Below are positions 1-12,725 of a stretch of 64,000 bases of DNA, piece after piece. Positions within the stretch are counted from its first letter, which is position 1, and every line of letters begins with the position of its first letter. The notes beneath the pieces were generated by a model. The model was not told the origin of the DNA. It was given only the letters and a program-made list of their open reading frames with translations, and searched no databases. A program made the position numbers and the translations under genes. The stretch comes from Fasciolopsis buskii (Eukaryota; Platyhelminthes; Trematoda; Plagiorchiida; Fasciolidae), in assembly GCA_008360955.1 (NCBI GenBank), contig LUCM01010546.1, positions 158,560-222,559 of the forward strand, given 5' to 3'.

Positions 1-1477
1 CTTGACAATAAACCGTTACGAGTATCGGGCGTGTTACCAATGGAGATACTATGGGTAGGCAGAAGGGGCAAACTGATTGGGTTGGAGGCAGAAGAGACAG
101 GTTGAATAAAAGAGAGAACTATGAGCAGTAGCATACATATCACTACCCACCCCACCCGTGCTCGATGCAATGGGCAGCGCGGTCCTGATTATCCTGCGCG
201 ATGACCGATGCAGTATGGAATTATTTGTAGGCGTGTAACTCACGGGGATTGATGGACTGGTACTGCTAGGGAGTCCAGCCACTAAGCAGAAGGACGATTA
301 GGGTTCTCAACCAAAGCCTTTGGTTCTGACACGAGCCTGACCTCACAGCAGCGGGGAATAGCTGAGTGGGCGCCCATCTACTCGGATCAATTATTCTTCC
401 ACTCGTTTTTCCGACTGAGCTGCTAATCACACAAGTACTATGACGGAAATTTTATTTTATGTCCGAAGCACTGAGTGAATTCAAAACAAAACAATACGTG
501 TGACCCGATTCTGATCTGAGACTCGTCATTGGCTTTTCTGCTCCCAGTCAGCTAATAACATATGAATGTGCATGCGGATTGTCATACTGAATAACAGACG
601 AAGAGTTGTTATGAACGAACCTTAGAATGGAATGGAAAAGTATGCAAGCTATGACACAAAATGGTGTTTTCCAACTGAACATGCATGGGGTAATTGCATG
701 TGTTATGGTGGCCGGAGAAACTTCTAAATTTGCCATACATTAGGCTTATTCGTGTTTATGATGTCATTGGGACAACAATAACTACCATGCCTGACCTGTC
801 ATTGGCTCCATAACCTGTGCTTTGGTTGCTTGCACTGTCCGATGCTTGGAAGTTCAACTAACTGCTCATGCAATGTGACATAATTAGGCGACCGAGAGCA
901 CACGGATTTCATGTATGGCATCACATCTGCTCCCAATTAAGTCCCAGTAGAGCATAAACAAGGGTTAGTCAAACCGAGTGCAAAACTTCGGCAAGGAATA
1001 GCAGCCTTCCGTTAACAAAGCACAAAAATTCTCTTGTATTCAGGTAGCATCCAGATATCATAAGTGGTAAAAGTCTACCTTTCTTCAAAGAGAAATATTT
1101 ACCTCCTGATTTTACTCGATGCATTTTTGCATCCTTTTATCCAAAGAATTCAGTGCGAATTACGAAAAGGGTACGTTGACATGGGTCATAACTCACTATT
1201 TGCTTCTCGGATTTGTAATCCCTTGAAAATAACGTGTTCAGTGCCTACAATATCAAATGTGGTCGAAGCGATTTTGGAAACTAGATTACACGTTTACAAA
1301 ATGAAGTCCCACTCATATTTTGCATTATTGAATTTGTAAGTACTGACCTAGCCAAGTACAGGATTACCAACACAAAAACTTGTTTGTATCCAATTAGAAT
1401 CATTTAGGCAATTCCAGAGAGTTCTTCCACCGGGCTGGCTATCTGAAGCTGCTGGAATTTTGTTTTCATTTTCCCAG
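1..1477. other. no recognisable feature
   Basis: Unique-looking AT-rich sequence. I looked here for a promoter or signal-peptide exon for the micro-exon gene and found none. A GTAAGT at 1336 follows a short open stretch (M-K-S-H-S-Y-F-A-L-L-N), but it exits in phase 2 and lacks an acceptor. Confidence 0.4.
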
Positions 1478-1498
1478 TTCTAGCTCGCGTATTAGTTA
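1478..1498 (+). CDS. micro-exon 1 (21 nt)
   Basis: The acceptor lies behind a long T/C tract (about 1457-1477, ending CCCAG) and the donor is GTAAGT at 1499. The exon is open in phase 1 and reads L-A-R-V-L-V between split codons. It is the most upstream member of the series I found; no signal-peptide exon was found between it and the window start. Confidence 0.62.
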
Positions 1499-2428
1499 GT
1501 AAGTGTGAACAGTAAGCTGATCACTTGGTTGCCTTGCTCACTTTCAATGTGGTTTCAACCAACAACGCGATAGACGAAGACCGGATTTTCGATACTTATG
1601 AATCACCGGGGGAATGATAGCAGTGGCGATCAGCAGTGAGTTATTTGGTCCTGACAAAAAATTCACAGTCATGACGTGACGTAGTTTAATATTAGTGGAC
1701 AAGCATCTCGAACGTCGTTTAAAAAAGTAGTTATGAATTCTGAGCATGAAATCCGGACCCACTGTTACCTGCTTCGAATCAACATCCATACAATCGAGTT
1801 ACGCCTAGATTCCTAATTCCAAACCTAATGAGAACGGCGACTCTCATCGTACGGTACTGTTGGTAAAGGCGAGAGATTAATGTGACAAATCGTGCGAACC
1901 CCAAATCGTGAGTTGTCTATTCCACGTAATGCTACCCAAGGACATTCAAATGAGAGTACATCCTTTAGATGACAAAATAAGATGAGAATTCACAGCGCAC
2001 TGTGTCCGTTGGGGGAGCAATCTGAAGGTTTGCAGCTTGGCAACACTGAGTCAGACACGCCTAGTAAGCTCCACACATGCATACACATGCACACACAAAA
2101 CCCACTCATAAAACAAGTTCATTGGCCAGTGGGAAACCTAAGGTAACTGTAACCCTAAACGAGACAGATCGAATCAATCACAGGCGCGTGTGTGTGCGTA
2201 CGCGAGTGCATGTTTGCGTGTATGATCAACGATAGGTTAACTCGCCGGAAGAGTAGTGTGAGTCAGGCAGAAGGTTTCCTGTGAACGTCTATAGGGGAAC
2301 TTCGAAAGTAGTATCGGCGTATGAATGTCAGAAGGCCACTTCGTTTGTTCCTTTCTAGTTTTCGTGCATACACTGTACTAGATGAGACGGCCATCGTAAA
2401 CTCTTGTCACCATCAGGACCAAATGACT

Positions 2429-2578
2429 TAAGGAGTGTATCGAAAAATCAATGTTTCATGTATTGGTTTTAATTGTGAATGATGAGGTGTTAATAATACC
2501 GCGTCGTTGGTAGATGTAATGCGCCAACGTTTCGACTACCGTGGGTAGTCTTTCTCAAAGCAAGTTTTACAATCAAAT
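2429..2578 (+). repeat. Penelope-like repeat unit, direct copy
   Basis: Contains A (GGAGTGTATCGAAAAATC), B (CGTCGTTGGTAGATGTAATG) and C (CAACGTTTCGACTACCGTGG to CAAGTTTTACAATCAAAT) in direct order. It is the least rearranged of the four copies. Assignment to Penelope-like elements rests on the C hairpin and the fold-back copies elsewhere; no RT is attached here. Confidence 0.6.
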
Positions 2579-3705
2579 TATATCATTCAAGTTATCATCT
2601 TTGTCGGAATGCGTGCATTGGACGAATTACCCCTAGTCTTCCCTAAGGCCTATCGTTCGGGATGGAAGCTGATAACCAATTCTGTGAAACGTGGACGTCC
2701 ATTGACATGAGGTGTAGTAAAGAACCCGGGATTAACAAGTACAGATTCTTAGGATTCCACTAGGAGATGCATCTGGGAATATTTAACCCATGCATTCAAA
2801 ATTTGTTCCAAAGTACCGAGTGACAAAAGTACGGAAAGTGAACTCACTGAAATACCCTCATATTGGGAACAGAACGAAAAACAGAGTGGATTCTGGAATT
2901 TAATTCCGTGTATAATTTTATGTGAAATTTAGACTTCTCAAGAAGAGTAAAATTTTGTTTAACCGTAGTGATTGGAGAGCCTGCAAATACCATAAAAATG
3001 CCCCAGGCATTTCTAACATCCATTTTTCTCTTTATTTTCTTCATCAATTAAACAAAAACTTGTCATTTTCATGAATAAGGTCGAGTCAAACAGAAGGCTG
3101 CCATGACCTGATGAATTGCGTCCTCTAAACAGAACCTTAAAAGCGAGCACTTTGAATTTTCGTGAAAAGACCATTGTGGTTGTATATAAAATTTTCAAAT
3201 CAAACAAAAACCATACCAAAGCAGTCAACTGCTGAAAGCAGCTTAATTGACAAGCGTTCCTTCTAGATAACGCTTCATTTACCATACTTTCGGCTTCATC
3301 ACTTCATGATGGCATCGTATGACATTTGTGGTTGGCCAGTTTCGGAAAAAAAGATAGGCACAATTAACAGATGCTCGAAATCCATACTTGGTAATGTGCC
3401 ATTGAGTTTAGTTGCAGAATGGACGTTTTCAATGTGAGCTATGGTTTATATTGCCACTACAATGCGTCTGTGCAGTACGCCGTTAGAAAACTCGATTCGT
3501 CCCAGATAGCAAACGTCCAATCCGAAATCGACAATGATTTCGTCCCCCAAAAATACATAAAGAAAATATGTTTTCGACAATGTCCACAACAATCTGTTGA
3601 CGATACAATAGCTAATAAATCGTTAATTTCGTAACCGAGCACAACATTCACTTGCCAGTGCACTAAGCAAAGCAAAGAAAACTTATACGAATTTTTCCCC
3701 CACAG

Positions 3706-3735
3706 ATACCGGGATAAAAAAATTCAGGATAATTT
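3706..3735 (+). CDS. micro-exon 2 (30 nt)
   Basis: A very good acceptor (TTTTTCCCCCACAG) precedes it and GTAAGT follows at 3736. Entered in phase 1 it reads T-G-I-K-K-F-R-I-I with split codons at both ends. It lies between unrelated chance frames and carries no repeat similarity. Confidence 0.64.
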
Positions 3736-4359
3736 GTAAGTTTGAGGTATCTCGGTACGGATGAAACCTAGTCACCACTAATCATTAAAATATGAGAATG
3801 CCACGATTTCGGCTAGTACGTGGTTGACAAATTTTGGTATTGTATTGCTGTGATAACTCTGTCAATGTTTTTTGACCAACTGCGCGGAGTTATGTACAAT
3901 GAAATCTGCTAAGACAATTGTTAGTACCAGTAGAGTCTGATTGGGTCTGATTCAGTATTTAAATGTGCACGATCAGGGACAATTTCATCTGCAGCAGATT
4001 TGTGTCCAACTGTTGGCAAGCACTGTTCTGTTTTGAAATTCTAGTTTGAATAGCCAGCAGACCACTACTACCCGCGACTTTGATCCGATTATGAAGTCAT
4101 AGCCAAAAGATGGTGCATTTCTGTACTCAATACTCTGGAGCAAAACGGAGTGGGGAGAAAGGATCCAACGTTGTGAATGAAGAAATTTCAGTAAACACAA
4201 GATATCAGGAGAGAATGAATTCCACCTCCCATAAACTCGGAATTATTTGTGAACCGATAACCAAAACCCGTGTCGCGCAAATATATCGGAACTTTCTTGT
4301 TTTCCAGCGGTACCTAACAGGGTGCATCGATTAGCTGGTTGGTTCTATTGCTATTTCAG

Positions 4360-4395
4360 ACAGAAAAGATAAAAATGCCTCCGCGTTAGCAGAAG
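4360..4395 (+). CDS. micro-exon 3 (36 nt)
   Basis: The acceptor is TATTGCTATTTCAG and the donor GTGAGT at 4396 (consensus AAG|GTGAGT). The phase-1 reading is R-K-D-K-N-A-S-A-L-A-E; the other two frames contain stops (TAG, TAA), which supports the phase assignment. A short signal-peptide-like ORF starts 18 nt downstream of the donor. Confidence 0.6.
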
Positions 4396-4413
4396 GTGAG
4401 TTGACATTTCAGA

Positions 4414-4533
4414 ATGGCCGGAAAATTCAATTGTTTCAAGTTTGTCGTTACTGTCCTTTCCTTGTGCTTGCTGTTCGCTTTAATCCTGGCACAAGTCACG
4501 TGTTTCAGTAGATGCAAAATCCAGTCACACTGA
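4414..4533 (+). CDS. small ORF with signal-peptide-like start (39 aa)
   Basis: ATG in good context (CAGAATGG) opens a 39-residue frame ending in TGA. Residues 1-9 carry two lysines, residues 10-26 are an unbroken hydrophobic run (FVVTVLSLCLLFALILA), and a short Cys-containing tail follows. An acceptor-like ACATTTCAG ends one base before the ATG, so it could begin a spliced or trans-spliced mRNA. A weak phase-1 donor (CA|GTAGAT) near codon 32 could join it to the micro-exon series as an alternative first exon. It may equally be a chance ORF in an intron. No family recognised. Confidence 0.3.
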   Translation: MAGKFNCFKFVVTVLSLCLLFALILAQVTCFSRCKIQSH

Positions 4534-5681
4534 GTGACCAACTTTCCAATCTTTTCAAGGTGATCGTTTGTTGCTTTCTTATTTCTGCTCCATCAAATCG
4601 CTTTGCCTGTAGTCTAAGTTCTGACACAAGACAACTGATGTCGTGAACATTAAGCCGAATGGCAAATTGCTCCGTAATTTGTTATGATGGAATAAGCCTG
4701 TGTAATCCAGTTTTAATCAACGAAATCGCCAAAATACTTGGAGGTGACATGATTGCCCAAATAACACCGAAATGATTTGCTTGTCGGTTAGACACAATCA
4801 CCAGATGCCGTGAAAGATTCCCTTCAGGTTGTTGAATAAACACCAACAATGTCCGAGACTATATTTTAGTTGTGAGTTACTAAAGCATGAAAAACCTCAT
4901 TCCAATTCATATTCTACTCACGAAACCTGAAGCAATCCTTTGAAAGGAGTGGACCGCATGGCTTCAGCTTAAAGGACAACATAAAAGGATAGGTGGAAAA
5001 GATAATTCTGCGGTCTTAACTGGACTATAAAGGTTGCCCATGCCAACTGTTGTACAAACAGAATTCTACTGAATTTCGACAGTGACGCTTTGGTGATCAG
5101 TTATTTTCTGTTTTTATTTCCGAAACTGGGTGTGTCCAAATACTTCAAAAAAATGCCAAGGGTCAATCAATTATTTTGTATGCTACTCTTCGGACATGGA
5201 AGATGCTAGGCTTGACTATTCTCCATCCATTGTTTTGAAAAAGTCCTTGAACGATTCACTCAGGCGATAGAACTACACTTGTACAAAATGATACAAGGCT
5301 TCTACCGTGAACCTTTGTTACGATTTTAGGCTTCGCTGAATGGTAATTAGATCACTCTTAATTCTGTTATGTCTCAAATTCTATCTGGTAGTTTGAGCTT
5401 TTGACGGCTGATAGACTGCATTAGGAGTTTCCGAATGCATTCACTCGTGAGTTAGCACTACTCGTGTTTTCATAATTGTTCAGTAACATCCATTTTTATA
5501 CATTTTATCAAAGGATACAGGAACGGCCATATCCACGACATTTGTGAGTCTATAGGGGAATTCGGTGTCCAATATCTGACCGCAATCAACAAACGGTTGA
5601 CGATGTATAAAACTGTACCATTACATCAGACAAAAAATAGGATTTTCATGTTTTCTTCGTAGTCCGATAGTCACCGTGCAG

Positions 5682-5711
5682 AAAGACGCGTGCAACTGCT
5701 AGACCAGAAAA
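5682..5711 (+). CDS. micro-exon 4 (30 nt)
   Basis: The acceptor is GTCACCGTGCAG with a moderate pyrimidine tract upstream (TTTTCTTCG); the donor is GTAAGT at 5712. The phase-1 reading is R-R-V-Q-L-L-D-Q-K, strongly charged. Confidence 0.55.
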
Positions 5712-5982
5712 GTAAGTAGATACAATCAAGAATCCCAGTTAGGATTCTCAATAAATGCAATATAAGGGAGTGTTGAAAATACCAGTGGTATGTGTGCGTC
5801 GGTGTTCCAAACTGATGATACACAAAGTAGACAAGGATCGATTGCGAAAAAGTGAGAATATGAGGCATTTTGCGAAAAGCATATTGCTGACCTAGAAAAT
5901 AATGAATAATCCTGTTATCCTTGTCTAAAAATTGCTCTTAGATACAACTACCCTCCGGAATATGAGGGTGGCTTCGATCTTT

Positions 5983-6022
5983 ACATATATGTATATACGC
6001 ATATACATATATATATATATAT
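5983..6022. repeat. (TA)-rich microsatellite
   Basis: About 40 nt of ATATGTATATACGCATATAC followed by a pure TA run. Confidence 0.85.
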
Positions 6023-7036
6023 TGCACATAATAATGATCGCCGAATAAAATATGAAACAAGCAGTTTTGAGACTAACTCAAAATGTTCTTACATAAGTTA
6101 CGGAGCTCTGTGATCGTACAGCTCAGCGTTCAGATCGCAAACCTTTCGTCAGCCAGGATGATATTATCGGAGCGCAGGCCCTGACATATCCGCGCACTTG
6201 TTTGTAGACTGTCCCTATTTTTCATATACGAAATGAAACCATCCAGTTAGTCGACGCAAAAAAAATTATTGAATTAGAAAAGTTTCCAGTTTAGCATTAT
6301 TCTGAATTAATTCTACATCAAACTAAACTAGAAATTCGACCGTGAGTATGATCAGTTATGCACAAACTCACAAACGTTATTCCCAGATCTCGTTTCATTC
6401 ATTCCAACTTCGGAAATATAGATTATTCACAATTTTTAGCTAACGATCGTTAAGAATTGAACAGTTTAGCGATAAGTCAGTGAAAACTGAGTCCACTGAA
6501 TCAGGTGCTTCGGCACAATAATTCTCTGTCCTTGCGCTTCCCTACATTGCCTATTCGGTCAGGTTCAACGTACTTGGGTTGAATTTTGGGGGGAGTTCAA
6601 TAAATTCTCGTGAACTTCTTGTGTGTCCGTGTGTTTAGTTTAGAAAGTGACACTCGCCTAGAATGAACCCGAGCCATTTGTGATCCGGGTGAACGGAACA
6701 TAATTCTCACTTCGTCTCGACAAACATGCCCACGTTAATCGGTACGTAGTACAAATATGTTCAGCAGCTCAACAGTGGGTATCTCACATGGACCTCAACA
6801 TATGCTCGGAAACCTGAATGTCACATCTTTACCAGAGTACATTCTTCCAAGTTATTCGGAATGACGCAACACAATAATTTAACTCTGCATAACCTGATTC
6901 ATCATTAGTTGTAAGTCATTTTGTACTTAGGGAGATACGGCTAAATGATATTTTCAACTTTTCGTTTTTGGTTAGATCACACAATCAGTCGATGAATTAA
7001 TTTAAAAAAGGTGCTGAGAGAACTATAGACACTCAG

Positions 7037-7063
7037 TGGATGAGAATAATAACGGTTCACAAG
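7037..7063 (+). CDS. micro-exon 5 (27 nt)
   Basis: The donor CAAG|GTAAGG is good; the acceptor (GACACTCAG) has little pyrimidine tract. The phase-1 reading D-E-N-N-N-G-S-Q is very hydrophilic. Included because length, phase and position fit the series. Confidence 0.42.
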
Positions 7064-7626
7064 GTAAGGCCACAGCGAAACTGTAGCAGACGAGCTCTGA
7101 AGCAATTCAGAAATGCGCTAACAATCATTCGAGCCCAACAGGAAAGCGCTTCCATTGTTTCGAAAAAAACCACCGTAGAATTAACACTCATAAGATAACA
7201 ACAAACGTACCGTTTTGTATACATCTTTAGACATCAGAAAAAAGATAGTCTTGGCAATACAAGAAACAAAAAATTAAAAAGCATCAAAGCTCACAATGAA
7301 CATAATCATAGCAGATACCAGTTAAATAAAGTCGATAGTTATCTATTCCAACCAAATGATCAAATGACAACTAGCAACATAAATTAGTGATTGCCAAAGG
7401 GACGTTTAATACATGCATAATATAAATAACCGATGAACGATCTGAAACAATAAAATCGTTAAGGCAGATTCAGATGAATCGCATTGTGAAGACTTTTGTA
7501 TAAAATAAGTGCTGCTGCGTTGCAGTCAAAAATGTTAGGATAAACATGAGACAGGAAAAAAACATTTACACTCATCACTTTGTAAAAATATGAAGTATCT
7601 CATTCAGTAAATATAAAAGCACATCA

Positions 7627-7968
7627 TAACAGGTCGCTCAGGAATTCGGCCGAAACCCGGTCACGGTTGGTCAAAATTCGTGCTAAATATTGGACAGCGG
7701 AATTCCTGTAGATATTGATTCTAGACGGTATAGAATGAAAAGCGGACCGTGTAGAAACATGAGAGTAGGACTTTGGAAGATTGTTTTGCAGAGGATGCGT
7801 GGGATCTGAAAGAATTTTGTTAGCAAATTTCTCACATGCTGATAAGTATTCATCACATGGATTAAGGGACAATTCAGTTAGTGGTACGAAGGACATATGG
7901 CTAATAATTGATAGCATCCGGCGAGCAATTTTAGTCTTTTTTGAGTAAACCTGGAAAAATAATAGGAG
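7627..7968 (-). pseudogene. LINE-like C-terminal domain fragment
   Basis: A - strand open segment of about 110 codons has the layout of the region after the RT in Jockey/CR1-like LINEs: R-R-M-L near the start, C-E-K-F-A-N-K-I-L-S-D, T-H-P-L-Q-N-N-L-P, then S-R-I-N-I-Y-R-N-S-A and a short charged tail before the stop. A pyrimidine tract ending TTTTTCCAG sits at its 5' edge, so a host terminal exon is the alternative. Confidence 0.42.
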
Positions 7969-8653
7969 GACAGTAAAGAAGGATTGAAAACACATTGGTA
8001 TGCAAATCGGGAGATGGTGATTTGTTTTACATTATGGTGCCGAGGCTTTTTGATTTCAGATGAAACCGATTGACAGTGCTGTGATCATGTCAAACGAATA
8101 TATCTGGAATACTGAATGATGTCACGAGATCAGACTTCTTGTTCTCTATTCTCGGCAACTTGGTTTTCATTCACTTCATCGGCCATGCCAACGGAGATTT
8201 TTGCACGCTTCTGTTCGGACCGACCAGATTGATGTTTGGATTGGCCAAGGCAATTTCTCGTAAACGAATGATTCTAAAGTATTTCGTCCTTCGCCTATTG
8301 TTCATTTTGTTGTTCGATCTGCACTGCCTATCATGAAACGGGCCTTCATGAGGTACCAGCAGGAGAAAAGTTGTCCGTTTAAGCTTATCCATCATGTGCA
8401 ATAACGAATAAAATGTGTTCTAATTTTCATTGGTTCGGCGTTTAATTCACTTAATGAAACCCTCCCACTTATTTGCATGTCAATAGTGAAGAAACAGATG
8501 GAAATGTTTAGTAAGTCAGCTCATTGCCTGAAATGGTTATTTCAGTCACCAACTGACTAGTCTGAAACATTTCATTTCACACCGATTGGAACGTGGCTCC
8601 GTGATAAATAGTACTAACTAATGTGCTACCTTTATAATCCTTATGTTTTCAAG

Positions 8654-8674
8654 TCAAAATTATGAGGTCGAATC
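8654..8674 (+). CDS. micro-exon 6 (21 nt)
   Basis: The acceptor follows CCTTATGTTTTCAAG and the donor is GTAAGT at 8675. The phase-1 reading is K-I-M-R-S-N. Confidence 0.58.
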
Positions 8675-8980
8675 GTAAGTAAAATTCCGATCTAGAAACT
8701 CCTTTGCTACTTTCTGCGTATACCTTTGAAACGTTTTGCTCATACAAATCATTGTGTAAGTACTATTAGGAAACCACAATATATTTACTAATTAATTAGT
8801 AATGGCCACCTAACTGCAGCCCATGTTAACATGGAAATGCCATACACCTGAGTGATTCATTTTCGGACTATATTTATCATGCAAGGACCTCGGATCATCC
8901 AGTTATCTTCACTTTCGGAAAGCTCCAGAATCTGGTTCCGCTTTTACTGGACTACATCTGCAGTGCATACTCACATTCAG

Positions 8981-9010
8981 CCGTGCGGTATGAACTCTTC
9001 TCATATTCCC
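8981..9010 (+). CDS. micro-exon 7 (30 nt)
   Basis: The acceptor is CTCACATTCAG and the donor GTAAGT at 9011. The phase-1 reading is V-R-Y-E-L-F-S-Y-S. A second good acceptor 17 nt upstream (CATCTGCAG, exon from 8964) would give a 47-nt exon that changes phase, so the shorter form is preferred. Confidence 0.58.
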
Positions 9011-9630
9011 GTAAGTCAAGTGTGTTGGCGCTGCGTCACTCCACCCCTATCTTGGCTGAACAAAATCTCCTAGTTAACCTTTTTGGTAACGCCCTTGGTG
9101 ACAAGCAGCAGTTCACAGCAAGTCCAAAGTGGGACACAGCAGTTGTCCTTTTAGCTGCAACCCACCGCCTCCTACCAGTGCATCCTTATCACAAGTCCAC
9201 TTGCAACAGCCAATGAACACTACTCGCAAAATGCCTCATTACCACGAGATAGACTTTTAGGAAAGCTTATCTGTTCGTTAAAAGGAGTTTTGAACGGGGT
9301 TTCTAGCTTTCAGCCAGAATTGCGTTTCCCTAGTGTGTTCGGTGCTCTGTAGGCAAACAAAAGGCAAACTGACATCACAATTAAGCCAGGATTAGACTGA
9401 GAGACCACCAGTAGCCTAATCTTGGACCATTTAGTCAAAGCAAGGTTGCAAGCCTGATCGATAAAATGCATTTGATATGTCCCATGGCGTCCCAAGTGAT
9501 CAATAGCGATTTGACTGCGTGGGCTTGCTACTACAGAATCCAGCACAACTCAGGTATTATTTCTTGACTTGCTGCGGGCGCTTTAATTTCCAACCATGAT
9601 CAAGGATGACTTATAAACAAAGGCAAGTAG

Positions 9631-9660
9631 ACAACCCAAAACCGACTGGCTCATGGAGTG
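9631..9660 (+). CDS. micro-exon 8 (30 nt), weak acceptor
   Basis: The donor is GTAAGA at 9661 and the acceptor GGCAAGTAG without a clear pyrimidine tract. The phase-1 reading is N-P-K-P-T-G-S-W-S. One of the least certain members: length and phase fit, the splice sites are mediocre. Confidence 0.33.
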
Positions 9661-10050
9661 GTAAGAATTACATTCTTTCCCTCACACTTATACGTTAGAT
9701 GAATTTTTGTCGTTCCTTCTATTCGAACTTACATGGCAGTTGGACCGTACGTGTGATTACAAAATTCGCTCGGGACTGTTAAACAAAGGGGAACAAATAT
9801 TGATCATCAAAGAATTTTTGATCAAGATAGATTTGCTGTTACCGTGCTACGTAGTCTGACGGCGTTCCACCGAATCAGGGAGCCAATGGATCAAGAAGGT
9901 CGTTTGTCGTACACAGGCCTTGCGAAAAGGGAAATAATTCTTGAATTTGTTTTATCGGGATCTGTACCCACAAAAGGAAAAAACTGATTGTAAAATCAAT
10001 CGAATGCTCTCAAAGGTTCGGATAAACATGATCCTATTCCTCGTTTGCAG

Positions 10051-10071
10051 CCATGATTTCTCGATCTATCT
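10051..10071 (+). CDS. micro-exon 9 (21 nt)
   Basis: A textbook acceptor (CCTATTCCTCGTTTGCAG) precedes it; the donor is GTGAGT at 10072. The phase-1 reading is M-I-S-R-S-I. Confidence 0.65.
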
Positions 10072-10828
10072 GTGAGTTAAAAGATCATTTTCTGAGTGTT
10101 TGGTTTGTGCTAATTGAAAAAGAATGAAAATCCATTTCAGAGGGAACGGAACCGTTTCACCGAGTCACATAATCAAGCGGATTATTAACTGCACGTTCAC
10201 AGTCATGGGTGTCCGGTGAAAGGGTCGAAACGTCACTTTTACTGATGTCGATGTCGGCGGATTGCGCTTTGGGTTAGTGGTAGTATCACTTGGGCCAAAC
10301 TTACATTACGGTTGGCACATAGAGCAGCCATGTGAACTCAACCAGATGGACACTCATAAAGGCCCACAGGTGTGTCGAGCAAAGGATAGTAGAATTTAGA
10401 CTCGACCTGGCTGAGCTCGGAAGCCAGTAAACGTACTCGGTATGCTCGGATTAGCAAAATTGAGATGTGTGAGTGTGGGGTGATTGAAACAAAGGCAGAG
10501 GTAGCAAAGTTTTGCAAAGCAGGAGACTGGTGCCAACAGGTCAGCCAAGGAGACTTACACCAACATACCGTCTTTGTCTATTTCATCTTTATACTTTTGC
10601 ACCTACAGACTGACTAAGGCAAGAGAAATAAACGGTAAAACGAAGGTCCGAGTGCTTGGGTCACACAATGGCGCTGATCTCGGCATTTACATGATACGAT
10701 TACTTTGTCGGCTGCTTCTAAAAATTAGGCCTCGGCAACACAAGCTCAAGCAATGTTTGGGCCCCCAATAAAATAAATGTCCAAGTCGCTGTTTTTATTT
10801 TTGTACTGACTTCAATGTTTTTTTGTTT

Positions 10829-10853
10829 GCGCGCGCGCTCATGCGCACGCGTG
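10829..10853. repeat. alternating GC/CA purine-pyrimidine run
   Basis: GCGCGCGCGC followed by TCATGCGCACGCGTG is an almost perfect purine-pyrimidine alternation and stands out in AT-rich DNA. Such runs can adopt Z-DNA; no function is implied. Confidence 0.6.
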
Positions 10854-11669
10854 TTCTGTGTTCTGTCTACTGATAAGTCTATTTACTTGCAAAGAGTTGC
10901 CCAAACCTTGTTTGTTCACGATTGCAGCGAACTGTCAGTAGATGTTTATAGTGCGTAAATGTGCATTCGGATAACTAATCCGATTAAGTCGATTAAGTCA
11001 ACACGTGCCAGTGTTAGAAGTTACCGGCCACATATATGTTTTCTCGGGTTTATAAGTTTGGCGGTAAAACGACTTTTTCCTAACAAACCGGGAAATCCGC
11101 TTTGTTAGGATCATTCTGTTGTGTCTTATGATATTGCTTACTAGAGTCAAAGAAATTGTTTTACGTTTAACAAGGTGAACTGTTAATTGGCTAGAAAACA
11201 GGAAGAATGAGTAGAAATATGTTGGCTAGGATGGTTGTTGCTACAGGAAAGATAGCTCATATTGCTCACAAAGATCCCGATCGGGATGGTGAATATCTAC
11301 AGAATTTGAAAATTCAAGTAATTCCCTGTTGTTGAGGGAGCAAATGACCATATATTCCTAGTGGGCAACATTACGAAATGCACGCTTTTCAACAAGTTGG
11401 ACATAAAGTGACCTAGTGTAACTTCTCTTTGCCGGGGACATCACTATAATGTAATCGGACTTGACCAACATTTTGTAGTCACAATCTAGACATACTATTC
11501 CAAAAAAGGCCGTGGTTTCTTTCGAATCTCCAAGCAATCACTTTAACCTCCGTGTTTACACTCTCTTGACATTGGTTCTCACCAACAACTGTATTGCTTC
11601 AGGCAAACTGACGGCGTTAGGAAGACGAAGTGAACACCTTCAAATCACGGGATTTCTAGGAAGCCAGAA

Positions 11670-12725
11670 AGCTTTCTTCCTTGTTTTCCTTATATATAAG
11701 ACAAATAGCTTGTTGAATACAAGGCGAATCCTAACCAAATGCAACTGCACACGCCAATAACAAGGAATTCGGCTTTTGCTTGAAAGGAAAAATGAAATGA
11801 GTAGCCCGTATTGCAGATGTAGAGAGTATCAACCGGGCGTTCAGTTATCCACGCAGAGATTCTGTAGTTTCATGGGCTCTGGATGAATGTGCTGATGTGG
11901 AATTCTCTTTCAGGGAAGAGATGTTCGAACTCCTTCGTTTAACCACAATAACTACAGGCTTAGGTACTCTTGGTATGTCTTCATTTCTAAAGTGAGGTGC
12001 CGCTTCAATGATGGATACGTTTGTTTCTCTTTTTAGTACAGCCTTTTACAAGCATTCCATTCCCGATTGCAACAGACTTGCCATTACTGTGCTTGCACTT
12101 ACATGTAGTCAGTCCCGTATTCCAGACAAACATTTCCATCCCATCGCCCCTTCATCCTGAGGTCTAAAGCTAAAAGAAACTGCCATCCTAAGACACAAGC
12201 CAAATGGCTCTTTTCGGTTTGCCTACAAACCAAACACCTCCACTGCATTACCCAACCTTTGGATGCACCAGATGTTTTCTCGAATTTTTCACCTGCATTC
12301 GATTCTGTTAAACGGTCCTTAATTGTTAGCAAATCAAAACAGTTTGGCTGTCTCAAAAGCCTCTTGGCATGGCCATCTCAGTAATTCACAAACAGGATTC
12401 AGTGTGCAAAATTGAGCCGAAAAATCTACACCATTGGTGAATAACTCTGAGGTACTCGAAATGAGCGGTCCTTTCTCCTTACTCGTCTGCAATACATGTC
12501 AGCGACTTATCTACTTGTTCCTTTGATCAGTCATTCAAACACGCAGGTGACGTTGCCTCCTGCTGATTCGTATTTGGAAACGAGGACTTCCTCAAATTTT
12601 CTAGCAACTTGTCTCCCATTCATGATACTTCTTCGCCTTCTGGTTCAGATTTTAAATTGCCAAAATACGGTCAATGCCTTTCACATATTATCGGTCTGTT
12701 TACCTTTGTGAATACTTTTCACCAA
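11670..12725 (+). repeat. decayed CR1/Jockey-like LINE relic, + copy of an inverted pair
   Basis: Most of this block recurs in reverse complement at about 24065-25200. The clearest shared blocks are at 11720-11760, 11800-11960, 12110-12180, 12270-12450 and 12480-12700. From about 12260 the + strand reads D-V-F-S-N-F-S-P-A-F-D-S-V, about 33 residues later F-T-N-R-I-Q-C, then a decayed G-T-R-N: the order and spacing of the FSKAFDSV, LTNR-Q and SGxPQGSVLGP blocks of CR1/Jockey-type reverse transcriptases. Several in-frame stops show it is dead. The part before 12200 was not recognised. The two copies look very roughly 80% alike by eye; identity was not computed. Confidence 0.6.

Noticed and set aside
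8232..8336. 34-codon + strand ORF with a hydrophobic C-terminus
   Set aside because: No signal-peptide layout (the basic segment lies mid-peptide), no splice sites, and a competing frame on the other strand.
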